From Candidatus Marithrix sp. Canyon 246 (lineage in GTDB: Bacteria; Pseudomonadota; Gammaproteobacteria; Beggiatoales; Beggiatoaceae): DNA of 64,000 nucleotides. A program made the position numbers and the translations under genes. This document shows, one piece after another, positions 53,727-62,815 of this stretch. The stretch is taken from contig NZ_MCBX01000004.1 in the NCBI RefSeq assembly GCF_001723685.1, positions 1 to 64,000 on the forward strand, given 5' to 3'. The stretch's first letter is position 1. Each line of letters starts with the position of its first letter. The notes under the pieces are model-generated. The model was not told where the DNA came from. It saw only the letters and a program-made list of their open reading frames with translations, and did no database searches.

Positions 53727-56278
53727 ATGAAACAAACCATCCTCGACAGCCAAGAAAAAGTTTGGCAATGCAGCCCCTTTGTAGCCAAACATTGCCAACA
53801 AAATCCTGATTTATACAATGATTTAATTGAAACTGGCGATTTATTATCTGATCATATTGATTATTCTTTACGGCTTGTAGCTCAATTATCTGATGTTGAT
53901 GATGAAGCTACTTTAATGCAAATTCTGCGTTTGTTTCGGCAACGCGAAATGGTACGTATTGCTTGGCGCGATATTGCCGCTTGGGCTGATTTGACAGAAA
54001 CCTTGAAATCATTGTCTAATTTAGCTGATGCTATGATAGAAGCCACACTTAATTGGCTTTATCCACATGTAACTGCTCAACTCGGTACGCCTTATCATAA
54101 AAATATACCTATGTCTATGACCGTGCTAGCATTAGGTAAACTTGGTGGGCAAGAATTAAACTTTTCTTCCGATATTGATCTGATTTTTGCCTATTCTGAA
54201 GCTGGTGAAACTGTTGGTGTCAAGCGTCCGCGTAGTCATCAACAGTTCTTTTTACGTTTAGGGCAAAAATTAATCATGGCACTAAATCAAATCACCGCTG
54301 ATGGCTTTGTATTTAGAGTAGATATGCGTCTCAGACCATTTGGTGATAGTGGACCATTAGTCACTAACTTTTCCGCAATGGAAGATTATTATCAATCTAA
54401 TGCTCGCGATTGGGAACGTTATGCCTTAGTAAAAGCACGAACAGTTGTTGGTGATGATTCCCTACTTGCTAGCCTACGCCCCTTCATTTATCGCCGCTAT
54501 TTAGATTTTAATGCCTTTGAATCTTTACGTAATCTTAAAGCTAAAATTGATCAACAAGCTAATCGTAAAGGTATGACAGATAACCTAAAATTAGGCAGAG
54601 GCGGTATTCGTGAAGTTGAATTTATTTGTCAAGTATTTCAATTAATACGCGGTGGGAGATTAGTTGATTTACAACAGCGTCACTTATTAACAACCTTAAC
54701 ACAATTAGAAAAACATCAACTTTTACCTAAAGAAGTAATTGATCGCTTACGTAAAGCCTATTATTTTTTACGTTTAAGCGAAAATCATTTACAAGAAATT
54801 GATGATAGACAAACTCAAGCCTTACCAACAGATGAAGCTAATCAAAAGCGTTTAGCTTACAGTATGGGCTATGAAAATTGGTCAGAATTTATGATTCAAT
54901 TACAAGATCATAAACAACATGTACAAGCAATATTTACCGAAGTAATTGCACCAGAGGTTCCGAAAGCAGAAACAATTGATCATTGGCAATTAATAAATCA
55001 ATTAGATGAAGCAGAACTAATAACCAAACAATTAAAACAACTATTAAATTCTTCTCGAATCAATAAACTAAGCAAAAATGGACGAGACAAAGTAGATGCT
55101 TTAATTCCGCAAATCATAGCTGCCGCTGTTGAACAAGATAATAAACATGAAGCGATAAATCGTGCTTTAAAATTCCTTGAAGCAATAGCACAACGTACAG
55201 TTTATCTAAGTTTATTAATAGAACGCCCACAAGTTTTAAAGAAATTAATACATTTCTGCGCCGAAAGTGCATGGATTACAGAACAAATTACTCGCTATCC
55301 GATATTACTAGATGAATTACTAGACGAACGTAATTTCAATCCTGACAAATTTGAAATACACTTGCCTGTTGACGACTTAGAAATGCAAATGGATACTTTG
55401 CGCCAATTCAAACGTGCCAATGTATTACATATAGCAGCGGCTGAACTAAGCGTAGAAATAACAAGCGATTATTTAACTAGCCTTGCAGAGACATTAGTAC
55501 AAAATTCCTTAAAAATTGCCAAAGACCATTTTCATGAAAAAAATGAAGGATTTTGTGTAATAGCTTATGGCAAAGCAGGAGGAAAAGAATTAAGCTATGG
55601 CTCAGATTTAGACTTAGTATTTTTATACAATGATCAGAATCAATCCAGATTTTTCCTACGCCTAGCCCAACGCCTGATTCATATTATAAGCACCAACACC
55701 CCAGCAGGAGTATTATACGAAATAGACTCCCGATTACGCCCCAACGGCGCATCAGGTTTATTAGTAAACAAGCTAAAAGCCTTTGAAAGATACCAACAAC
55801 AAGACGCATGGATATGGGAACACCAAGCCCTAGTGCGTGCCAGAGCCATAGCTGGCGACGCTGAAACAATGACAGAATTTGAATTCGCCGTAAAATACTA
55901 AGCCAAAGCTGCGACATAGAAAAATTAAAACCAGCAATTATAGAAATGCGCGACAAAAGTGGCAAACAATTTGACTTAAAACAAGGAAAAGGCGGCATAG
56001 TTGACATAGAATTCCTAGTACAATACGGCGTACTACGTTGGGCATCAGAATACCCAGACTTGTTAGACACAACAGGAGTATTGCCATCACTACAACTATT
56101 TGCAGAACACCAAATATTGGATGAAGAAGCTACACAGCAACTAAGTGAAGCTTATAGAATATATCGTGCTGCTACACATCAACTGGTATTGCAAAATAAA
56201 AAGGCTCTGGTTGCAGATGATAAATATGTAGAACATAGAAAGGTGGTTGGGAAATTGTGGGATATTAATTTGTTTTAA
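53727..56278 (+). pseudogene. glnE: Broken duplicate of glnE
   Basis: The frame from 53727 runs for 724 codons in near identity with the intact glnE at 59097. It then shifts where four bases (CAAA) are missing near 55883 and stops at 55901. The rest of the gene, to 56278, is present in another frame with a 21-base deletion near 55957. The first ten residues of the intact copy are replaced by MKQT. The N-terminal adenylyl-removing domain (GKLGGQELNFSSDIDLIF) is intact and most of the adenylyltransferase domain (GSDLDLVFLYN) is still encoded, but the C-terminal part is cut off. A recent duplication with decay is the simplest explanation. Confidence 0.9.
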
Positions 56279-56373
56279 GACAGCAACGATATGTGTTATA
56301 ATATAACAATTTAACTATTCAACAAATATTGTATCGTACCTTAGCCTAAGTAGAAATACAGCTTAAACAAGCT

Positions 56374-56847
56374 ATGAAACCAAAAGTTTATATTGAAACC
56401 TCGATTCCTAGCTACTTGACAGCTAGGCCAAGTAATGATATTCGCGCTATGGCAAACCAAAATACTACCATCGAATGGTGGGAAAACCGCAAAGCGGCGT
56501 TTGAAGTATTTATATCAGAATTTGTCATAGCTGAATCATCACAAGGACATCCAGAAGCATCTGCTCGACGAATGGCTGTACTTGAAGGTATTACAGCATT
56601 AGAAGTTGCTGATGAAGCAAGAGCATTAGCCAAAGCATTAATAATAGAAGGACCGCTTCCAAAAAAAGCGGAGATTGATGCTTATCATATTGCCGTTGCT
56701 ACTGTAAATGCTATGGATTATCTGCTGACTTGGAATTGTACACACATTGCAAATGCAGTTATGCGTCCGAAAGTTGAGTCTGTCTGTCGCAGTCATGGTT
56801 ACGAACCACCAATCATCTGTACACCACAAGAATTAATGGAGGGATAA
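56374..56847 (+). CDS. PIN-domain toxin (VapC family)
   Basis: This 157-residue PIN-domain protein starts with KVYIETSIPSYLTARPS, the N-terminus of a well-defined VapC-like subfamily. Acidic residues that should bind Mg are E9, E54 (VIAESS), D102 (EIDAYHIAVA) and D114 (MDYLLTWNCTHIAN). Proteins of this type cleave RNA. A small gene encoding a 58-residue basic protein follows five bases later and may be its partner. The pair lies between the two glnE copies. Confidence 0.85.
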   Translation: MKPKVYIETSIPSYLTARPSNDIRAMANQNTTIEWWENRKAAFEVFISEFVIAESSQGHPEASARRMAVLEGITALEVADEARALAKALIIEGPLPKKAEIDAYHIAVATVNAMDYLLTWNCTHIANAVMRPKVESVCRSHGYEPPIICTPQELMEG

Positions 56848-56852
56848 TCCTT

Positions 56853-57029
56853 ATGTGGCAAGATCCTATTGTTAAAGAAACACGTCAATTAAGAGAACAA
56901 TATGCAGCACAATTCAAACATAATTTGAATGCAATTTTTGAAGATATTTGTAAACGACAAGCAAACTCAAAACGAAAACTTGTCACTTTTCCTCCACGCA
57001 AACCAGAAATTCTAAGAAAAATTGCATAA
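56853..57029 (+). CDS. Small partner of the PIN toxin (putative antitoxin)
   Basis: This 58-codon gene (MWQDPIVKETRQLREQYAAQ ... PEILRKIA) has a strong RBS, GGAGGG at 56838-56843, and begins five bases after the PIN gene stop. Small proteins with the start M-x-D-PIV-x-E-R are regularly encoded next to PIN genes of this subfamily and are the likely antitoxin, though experimental support is not known to me. The protein is basic at its C-terminal half and probably helical at its N-terminal half. Confidence 0.7.
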   Translation: MWQDPIVKETRQLREQYAAQFKHNLNAIFEDICKRQANSKRKLVTFPPRKPEILRKIA

Positions 57030-57051
57030 CAAAAACAACGAGGGTGTAATT

Positions 57052-57117
57052 GAAGAGGCGCTTGAAATAATAGAACATCTATTTGCTGAAGCAAAAGATA
57101 CTCCAGATGATGAATGA
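57052..57117 (+). pseudogene. Fragment of a second higA-like gene
   Basis: These 66 bases encode EEALEIIEHLFAEAKDTPDD and match 58247-58308 in the HigA-like gene with few changes, then stop at TGA. No start or HTH is present. It is either a leftover of an earlier antitoxin or a duplicated piece of the downstream one. Confidence 0.65.
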
Positions 57118-57157
57118 AGATATGCCAAAATAGATATTTTTATTATGCAAGCAAAAT

Positions 57158-57189
57158 AAGTAGAGACAAGGCACGCCTTGTCTCTACTT
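57158..57189. repeat. Perfect 32-base palindrome (AAGTAGAGACAAGGC type)
   Basis: AAGTAGAGACAAGGC, two bases, and its exact complement form a strong hairpin between two gene relics. It belongs to a palindrome type different from the others in the window and appears only once here. A terminator role is possible. Confidence 0.75.
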
Positions 57190-57190
57190 A

Positions 57191-57355
57191 TTATCTGAAA
57201 AGTTCCTGTGTTAAAAACTTTTTTAGTGTTGAATTTGTTTTTATATCCTTACGTAGTTTATTAAAGTTATGATCATACACTATAATATCCAAATCACGGA
57301 CACTTGAATCACCCGCTCCGGCAATAATATAGGTATTATCCTTATATACCACTAC
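57191..57355 (-). pseudogene. C-terminal relic of a secreted-type protein
   Basis: On the minus strand a frame ending at 57191 reads YIIAGAGDSSVRDLDIIVYD and then NKLRKDIKTN to QELFR. The G-x-GD-x-S-x-x-DLD-x-x-x-YD pattern resembles a beta-sandwich segment seen in some secreted proteins. There is no start and the upstream frame is closed. It is probably a leftover; the parent family is not recognised with confidence. Confidence 0.35.
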
Positions 57356-57540
57356 TTAAATATTCACCATTAGCTTTATCACGACATCCTGCGTCTGTCT
57401 GATGCGTAACTTGCTATAGGTATCATTAAAGTGGCTACACTCGCTGTGAGACCTTAACATCAAAATTTTATCACAATATAAAATAAAGTAATTTTATTTA
57501 GCGATATAGCTATTTATATCTTAAATAAGATTATTAATAC

Positions 57541-57774
57541 AATCAAGATATTAAATTAATTCGCTCACTAAAAAGTTGGACACAAGAACAGTTTGCAGAC
57601 AAATTAGGAATCACTACTCATGCCTATGCTAAGATGGAACGAGGTGAAACGGATGTGAACTTTTCAAGATTGCAACAAATTGCTGAGATAATGGAGATGG
57701 ATTTGCTACAGTTACTCACTTTAGATGAAAAAAATATATTTAATTCCAGTTATGATTATAATTTGCAAAAATAA
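57541..57774 (+). pseudogene. XRE-type HTH regulator lacking a start codon
   Basis: The frame encodes IKLIRSLKSWTQEQFADKLG, ITTHAYAKMERGETDVNFSRL and QQIAEIMEMDLLQLL, a nearly complete Cro/CI-type helix-turn-helix domain. A stop lies just upstream in frame (57535-57537) and no ATG, GTG or TTG occurs before the domain begins, so it is either inactivated or uses a non-standard ATT start. It precedes the higBA-like pair by 67 bases. Confidence 0.6.
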
Positions 57775-57841
57775 GTATAAGGTTTAGGTTCTAAATTAGA
57801 CTTACAATTATTGTAGCATTTATATATGGGGATTGATTCTT

Positions 57842-58153
57842 GTGCATGTAATTTCAAAGAAACCATTTTTTCAAGCATCAAGTAAGCATCCAAATGATAG
57901 AGATGCAATCATGGATACATACAATGTACTGAGAAAAATGGAATTTGACTCACCAAATATAGTGAAGCAAATATTTGCTTCACTTGATAACTTTAAATAC
58001 AAAGATAAATGGTGGGTAATTGATATAGGAGGTAATAATTTAAGACTTATTGCAGCAATCCTATTCTCATGCCAAAAAATATATGTAAAGCATATTGTTA
58101 CCCATGCCGAGTATGATAAACTTTGTAATAAATACAGGAAAGGAGAACTATAA
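57842..58153 (+). CDS. higB: HigB-type mRNA interferase toxin
   Basis: The GTG at 57842 is preferred, because GGGGA at 57828-57832 is nine bases upstream; the TTG at 57833 lies too close to it. The 103-residue protein has the HigB pattern: HVISKKPFF at the start, FASLDNFKYKDKWWVIDIGGNNLRLIAAI in the middle (short blocks) and IYVKHIVTHAEYDKL near the end. HigB cleaves mRNA on the ribosome. It is directly followed, with a one-base overlap, by a HigA-like gene. Confidence 0.85.
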   Translation: MHVISKKPFFQASSKHPNDRDAIMDTYNVLRKMEFDSPNIVKQIFASLDNFKYKDKWWVIDIGGNNLRLIAAILFSCQKIYVKHIVTHAEYDKLCNKYRKGEL

Positions 58154-58470
58154 TGTTAGCTATAAAACCCAAAAACCTAACAAGCTCTTTTCTAGGGTTT
58201 GCATCTGAAGCATCAAATATCCTTCATATAAAGTCTGAAAAAGATTATGAAGAAGCACTTGAAATAATAGAACATCTATTTGCTGAGGCAAAAGATACTC
58301 CAGATGATCCATTGAATGATTTAATAGATATTATATCAAGATCAATTGAAAAATATGAATCAGCCCAAGAAGATATTGTAAACTTCGAGAATGAAGTTAA
58401 TAATATTAGTCAAGAAATATCACTACTTAGAATATTGATTGATCAACACAAATTAACAATTTCTGGGTAA
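58153..58470 (+). CDS. Truncated HigA-like antitoxin without HTH
   Basis: This 105-residue protein carries the typical N-terminal part of HigA antitoxins, IKSEKDYEEALEIIEHLFAEAKDTPDD, then a helical segment and SLLRILIDQHKLT, which is where the HTH domain should begin. Instead the frame ends ISG at 58470, overlapping the convergent gene by 18 bases. Normal members have about 135-140 residues and end in an XRE HTH. It may still bind HigB but is unlikely to repress its own promoter. The ATG overlaps the higB stop. Confidence 0.75.
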   Translation: MLAIKPKNLTSSFLGFASEASNILHIKSEKDYEEALEIIEHLFAEAKDTPDDPLNDLIDIISRSIEKYESAQEDIVNFENEVNNISQEISLLRILIDQHKLTISG

Positions 58471-58986
58471 AAGCTTGTGTTTTGATAATAAGTTGGCAAT
58501 TGGTGGTGAGTATTTATAGTAAAATTTAACAAAACTTTTTCCTAATGAAGTAGTTAAAAGTTTTTGGTCTCGAAACTCTCTTAAGATCATTACTTTTGGA
58601 GCAGTTGGGGAGTTATAGACGGCTGTGACTATGAAACAGCCACTATTCTTATTTGATTTTTTTACTTGCTGTTGATTTTCATTTACTTCATTTTCATGTT
58701 CATTTAACTCTTCTTGTATTCGCACAAGATTTTGTTGAGCTAATGTATGTCCTTGCTCTGCTGCTTTTCTATACCATTTAAAAGCTTCTGTATAATGCTC
58801 TTTGTTGAGATATATGTCACCTAAGTCTGCTTGAGCTTGCATATCTCCTTGATTGGCTAACTTTATTAGTTCCTCTTCTGTTTTTCCTTGACTTTGTTCA
58901 AACTCATTAAGACTATTACCACAGTTAGCACAATAACAAGCTTCATCACTATTGTTTGCTTGACAATTTTTGCAAATTTGACTCAT
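58453..58986 (-). CDS. Zinc-ribbon / Sel1-repeat / CFI-box protein
   Basis: This 177-residue protein begins with a zinc ribbon (CKNC and CANCG in residues 5-22), followed by Sel1-like repeats (AQADLGDIYLNKEHYTEAFKWYRKAAEQGHTLAQ, residues about 50-88, in short blocks), a charged linker, and a C-terminal domain starting SGCFIVTAVYNSPTAP and ending FYYKYSPPIANLLSKH, the 'CFI-box' C-terminal domain found in several secreted or membrane-linked bacterial proteins. The function is unknown. A TCTCC-type RBS complement precedes the ATG. It overlaps the truncated higA tail. Confidence 0.75.
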   Translation of the reverse strand: MSQICKNCQANNSDEACYCANCGNSLNEFEQSQGKTEEELIKLANQGDMQAQADLGDIYLNKEHYTEAFKWYRKAAEQGHTLAQQNLVRIQEELNEHENEVNENQQQVKKSNKNSGCFIVTAVYNSPTAPKVMILREFRDQKLLTTSLGKSFVKFYYKYSPPIANLLSKHKLLPRNC

Positions 58987-59096
58987 TTTATATTCTCCTG
59001 TTTGGTTTTTACTAAAAACTATTTGATGATTTAAACCTACTAATTAATATATAATGAGACATGAATAAAAAAATTCGGGATAATTAAAAAATTATA

Positions 59097-61718
59097 ATGA
59101 ACCAAGAAAATATACCTCAGACCAATCAAGCCATCCTCGACAGCCAAGAAAAAGTTTGGCAATGCAGCCCCTTTGTAGCCAAACATTGCCAACAAAATCC
59201 TGATTTATACAATGATTTAATTGAAACTGGCGATTTATTATCTGATCATATTGATTATTCTTTACGGCTTGTAGCTCAATTATCTGATGTTGATGATGAA
59301 GCTACTTTAATGCAAATTCTGCGTTTGTTTCGGCAACGCGAAATGGTACGTATTGCTTGGCGCGATATTGCCGCTTGGGCTGATTTGACAGAAACCTTGA
59401 AATCATTGTCTAATTTAGCAGATGCTATGATAGAAGCCACACTTAATTGGCTTTATCCACATGTCACTGCTCAACTCGGTACGCCTTATCATAAAAATAT
59501 ACCTATGTCTATGACCGTACTAGCATTAGGTAAACTTGGTGGGCAAGAATTAAACTTTTCTTCCGATATTGATCTGATTTTTGCCTATTCTGAAGCTGGT
59601 GAAACTGTTGGTGTCAAGCGTCCGCGTAGTCATCAACAGTTCTTTTTACGTTTAGGGCAAAAATTAATCATGGCACTAAATCAAATCACCGCTGATGGCT
59701 TTGTATTTAGAGTAGATATGCGTCTCAGACCATTTGGTGATAGTGGACCATTAGTCACTAACTTTTCCGCAATGGAAGATTATTATCAATCTAATGCTCG
59801 CGATTGGGAACGTTATGCCTTAGTAAAAGCACGAACAGTTGTTGGTGATGATTCCCTACTTGCTAGCCTACGCCCCTTCATTTATCGCCGCTATTTAGAT
59901 TTTAATGCCTTTGAATCTTTACGTAATCTTAAAGCTAAAATTGATCAACAAGCTAATCGTAAAGGTATGACAGATAACCTAAAATTAGGCAGAGGCGGTA
60001 TTCGTGAAGTTGAATTTATTTGTCAAGTATTTCAATTAATACGCGGTGGGAGATTAGTTGATTTACAACAGCGTCACTTATTAACAACCTTAACACAATT
60101 AGAAAAACATCAACTTTTACCTAAAGAAGTAATTGATCGCTTACGTAAAGCCTATTATTTTTTACGTTTAAGCGAAAATCATTTACAAGAAATTGATGAT
60201 AGACAAACTCAAGCCTTACCAACAGATGAAGCTAATCAAAAGCGTTTAGCTTACAGTATGGGCTATGAAAATTGGTCAGAATTTATGATTCAATTACAAG
60301 ATCATAAACAACATGTACAAGCAATATTTACCGAAGTAATTGCACCAGAGGTTCCGAAAGCAGAAACAATTGATCATTGGCAATTAATAAATCAATTAGA
60401 TGAAGCAGAACTAATAACCAAACAATTAAAACAACTATTAAATTCTTCTCGAATCAATAAACTAAGCAAAAATGGACGAGACAAAGTAGATGTTTTAATT
60501 CCGCAAATCATAGCTGCCGCTGTTGAACAAGATAATAAACATGAAGCCATAAATCGTGCTTTAAAATTCCTTGAAGCAGTAGCACAACGTACAGTTTATC
60601 TAAGTTTATTAATAGAACGCCCACAAGTTTTAAAGAAATTAATACATTTCTGCGCCGAAAGTGCATGGATTACAGAACAAATTACTCGCTATCCGATATT
60701 ACTAGATGAACTACTAGACGAACGTAATTTCAATCCTGACAAATTTGAAGTACACTTGCCTGTTGACGACTTAGAAATGCAAATGGATAGTTTGCGCCAA
60801 TTCAAACGTGCTAACGTATTACATATAGCAGCGGCTGAACTAAGCGTAGAAGTAACAAGCGATTATTTAACTAGCCTTGCAGAGACATTAGTACAAAACT
60901 CCTTAAAAATTGCCAAAGACCATTTTCATGAAAAAAATGAAGGATTTTGTGTAATAGCTTATGGCAAAGCAGGAGGAAAAGAATTAAGCTATGGCTCAGA
61001 TTTAGACTTAGTATTTTTATACAATGATCAGAATCAATCCAGATTTTTTCTACGCCTAGCCCAACGCCTAATTCATATTATAAGCACCAACACCCCAGCA
61101 GGAGTATTATACGAAATAGACTCCCGATTACGCCCCAACGGCGCATCAGGCTTATTAGTACACAAGCTAAAATCCTTTGAAAGATACCAACAAGAAGACG
61201 CATGGATATGGGAACACCAAGCCCTAGTGCGTGCCAGAGCCATAGCTGGCGACGCTGAAACAATGGCAGAATTTGAACAAATTCGCCGAAAAATACTAAG
61301 CCAACCCCGCGACATAGAAAAATTAAAACCAGCAATTATAGAAATGCGCGACAAAATGCGCCAACAACTAGACAAAAGCGGCAAACAATTTGACTTAAAA
61401 CAAGGAAAAGGCGGCATAGTTGACATAGAATTCCTAGTACAATACGGCGTACTACGTTGGGCATCAGAATACCCAGACTTGCTAGACACAACAGGAGTAT
61501 TGCCATCACTAAAACTATTTGCAAAACATCAAATATTGGATGAAGAAGCTACACAGCAACTAAGTGAAGCTTATAGAATATATCGTGCTGCTACACATAA
61601 ATTGGTGTTGCAAAATAAAAAGGCTTTGGTTGCAGATGATAAATATCTTGAATATAGAGAGGCGGTTGAGAAATGGTGGGAGGTTAATTTGAAAAATTAT
61701 GGAGCTACAAATGTCTGA
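59097..61718 (+). CDS. glnE: Glutamine synthetase adenylyltransferase / adenylyl-removing enzyme
   Basis: This 873-residue bifunctional enzyme adds AMP to or removes it from glutamine synthetase according to nitrogen status, together with PII. The N-terminal adenylyl-removing domain has GKLGGQELNFSSDIDLIFAY near residue 145, and the C-terminal adenylyltransferase domain has GKAGGKELSYGSDLDLVFLYN near residue 623 (given in part). The length is slightly below the 946 residues of E. coli GlnE. It is the intact copy; a broken copy lies 2.8 kb upstream in the same orientation. A hairpin at 61858-61887 may end the transcript. Confidence 0.95.
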   Translation: MNQENIPQTNQAILDSQEKVWQCSPFVAKHCQQNPDLYNDLIETGDLLSDHIDYSLRLVAQLSDVDDEATLMQILRLFRQREMVRIAWRDIAAWADLTETLKSLSNLADAMIEATLNWLYPHVTAQLGTPYHKNIPMSMTVLALGKLGGQELNFSSDIDLIFAYSEAGETVGVKRPRSHQQFFLRLGQKLIMALNQITADGFVFRVDMRLRPFGDSGPLVTNFSAMEDYYQSNARDWERYALVKARTVVGDDSLLASLRPFIYRRYLDFNAFESLRNLKAKIDQQANRKGMTDNLKLGRGGIREVEFICQVFQLIRGGRLVDLQQRHLLTTLTQLEKHQLLPKEVIDRLRKAYYFLRLSENHLQEIDDRQTQALPTDEANQKRLAYSMGYENWSEFMIQLQDHKQHVQAIFTEVIAPEVPKAETIDHWQLINQLDEAELITKQLKQLLNSSRINKLSKNGRDKVDVLIPQIIAAAVEQDNKHEAINRALKFLEAVAQRTVYLSLLIERPQVLKKLIHFCAESAWITEQITRYPILLDELLDERNFNPDKFEVHLPVDDLEMQMDSLRQFKRANVLHIAAAELSVEVTSDYLTSLAETLVQNSLKIAKDHFHEKNEGFCVIAYGKAGGKELSYGSDLDLVFLYNDQNQSRFFLRLAQRLIHIISTNTPAGVLYEIDSRLRPNGASGLLVHKLKSFERYQQEDAWIWEHQALVRARAIAGDAETMAEFEQIRRKILSQPRDIEKLKPAIIEMRDKMRQQLDKSGKQFDLKQGKGGIVDIEFLVQYGVLRWASEYPDLLDTTGVLPSLKLFAKHQILDEEATQQLSEAYRIYRAATHKLVLQNKKALVADDKYLEYREAVEKWWEVNLKNYGATNV

Positions 61719-61860
61719 TTTTTTAATAGTATCAAACAAGGTATCACTGAGGCTATTCAATATTCAGAGGGTAAATGTCCAAAGGCAATTGTACATCAGT
61801 TTTCATATATTTATGTTAAAAATATACACTATAATTTAGGCATTACTCAGAATATAATTT
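61711..61860 (+). pseudogene. Relic of an XRE-type antitoxin/regulator
   Basis: MSDF at 61711 is followed, after a one-base shift in a T-run, by FNSIKQGITEAIQYSEGK and then CPKAIVHQF, the typical start of short helix-turn-helix antitoxins that accompany RelE/HigB-like toxins. The HTH part decays into AT-rich sequence with LGITQN. The start overlaps the glnE stop. It is a frameshifted leftover, probably of another toxin-antitoxin module. Confidence 0.5.
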
Positions 61861-61887
61861 TCTCGTTAGCTTGCGCTGACGAGAAAA
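61858..61887. terminator. Hairpin downstream of glnE
   Basis: TTTTCTCGTTAGC and GCTGACGAGAAAA form a 13-bp stem with one G-T pair and a TTGC loop. The A/T tracts flanking the stem would give a U-run on the minus-strand transcript and a partial one on the plus strand. No gene lies between it and the exporter at 61992. Confidence 0.55.
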
Positions 61888-61991
61888 AGGGGGGCTTCAT
61901 GATAATTCTTATTAAGGAACAAGTCTAATAGTACAACGAATACTTTGGTGTTATTATTAACGACTAGGTAACAATTTTAAGTAAAAATTAA

Positions 61992-62795
61992 ATGATAGAA
62001 ATACACTGGATATTATATTATTTATTGCTAGGCTCTGTTGTTGGCTTTATGGCAGGTTTATTAGGTATTGGTGGTGGCGCAATCATGGTGCCAGTATTAA
62101 CTACAATGTTTCTAATACAAGGTATCCCTGTTGAAAATGTTGTTCATCTTGCTTTAGGTACCTCAATGGCATCTATTGTCACTACTTCAATTTCAAGTTT
62201 ACGCGCTCACCATGCCAAGCAAGGAGTAATCTGGGATGTGGTAAAAAAAATGAGTTTAGGAATTATTCTGGGAACATTTCTAGCCACTTTTCTAGCTTCT
62301 TATCTAAGCTCAGTTTATCTTGCTATTTTTTTTGCAATATTCATGGCTTATGTATCAATTCAAATGTTTTTAAACAAAAAACCAAAGCCAAACAGAGAAT
62401 TAGCAGGAACACTAGGCTTATCTGTAGCAGGCTCAGGAATAGGAACAATATCAGCCCTTGTTGCAATTGGCGGAGGTTCTTTAACTGTACCTTATCTTAT
62501 TTGGCAAAATGTAGAAATAAAAAAAGCAATTGGCACCTCAGCAGCAATTGGATTGCCTATTGCAATAGCAGGAACACTAGGTTATATAATAAATGGATGG
62601 TCATTATCTGTTCCTGAAAACTATACACTTGGTTTTGTACACCTACCTGCGGTACTATTTATTTCAATCGCAAGCTTTATAACTGCTCCATATGGTGTGA
62701 AATTAGTCCATATATTACCAGTAGCAATGATTAAAAAAATATTTTCCCTGCTAGCAATTATTCTTAGCATAAAAATGCTGAATTCCATTTTATGA
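61992..62795 (+). CDS. TauE/SafE family sulfite/organosulfonate exporter
   Basis: This 267-residue inner-membrane protein has about eight hydrophobic segments arranged as two homologous halves, with the family motif GLLGIGGGAIMVPVL near residue 23 and its partner SALVAIGGGSLTVPYL near residue 152. Members export sulfite, sulfoacetate or related anions, or act in sulfur assimilation. In a sulfur oxidiser sulfite export or thiosulfate-related transport would fit, but the substrate is inference. It is followed by a helicase gene 20 bases later. Confidence 0.88.
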   Translation: MIEIHWILYYLLLGSVVGFMAGLLGIGGGAIMVPVLTTMFLIQGIPVENVVHLALGTSMASIVTTSISSLRAHHAKQGVIWDVVKKMSLGIILGTFLATFLASYLSSVYLAIFFAIFMAYVSIQMFLNKKPKPNRELAGTLGLSVAGSGIGTISALVAIGGGSLTVPYLIWQNVEIKKAIGTSAAIGLPIAIAGTLGYIINGWSLSVPENYTLGFVHLPAVLFISIASFITAPYGVKLVHILPVAMIKKIFSLLAIILSIKMLNSIL

Positions 62796-62815
62796 GAAGC
62801 GTATAGGGATAATTA

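Noticed and set aside
57360-57480. Possible gene or RNA in the AT-rich stretch after the 57.2 kb relic
   Set aside because: No frame, hairpin of note or motif could be supported there.
61073-61489. Minus-strand frames of 85-138 codons inside glnE
   Set aside because: They lie fully antisense to the well-conserved glnE coding sequence and have no independent support.
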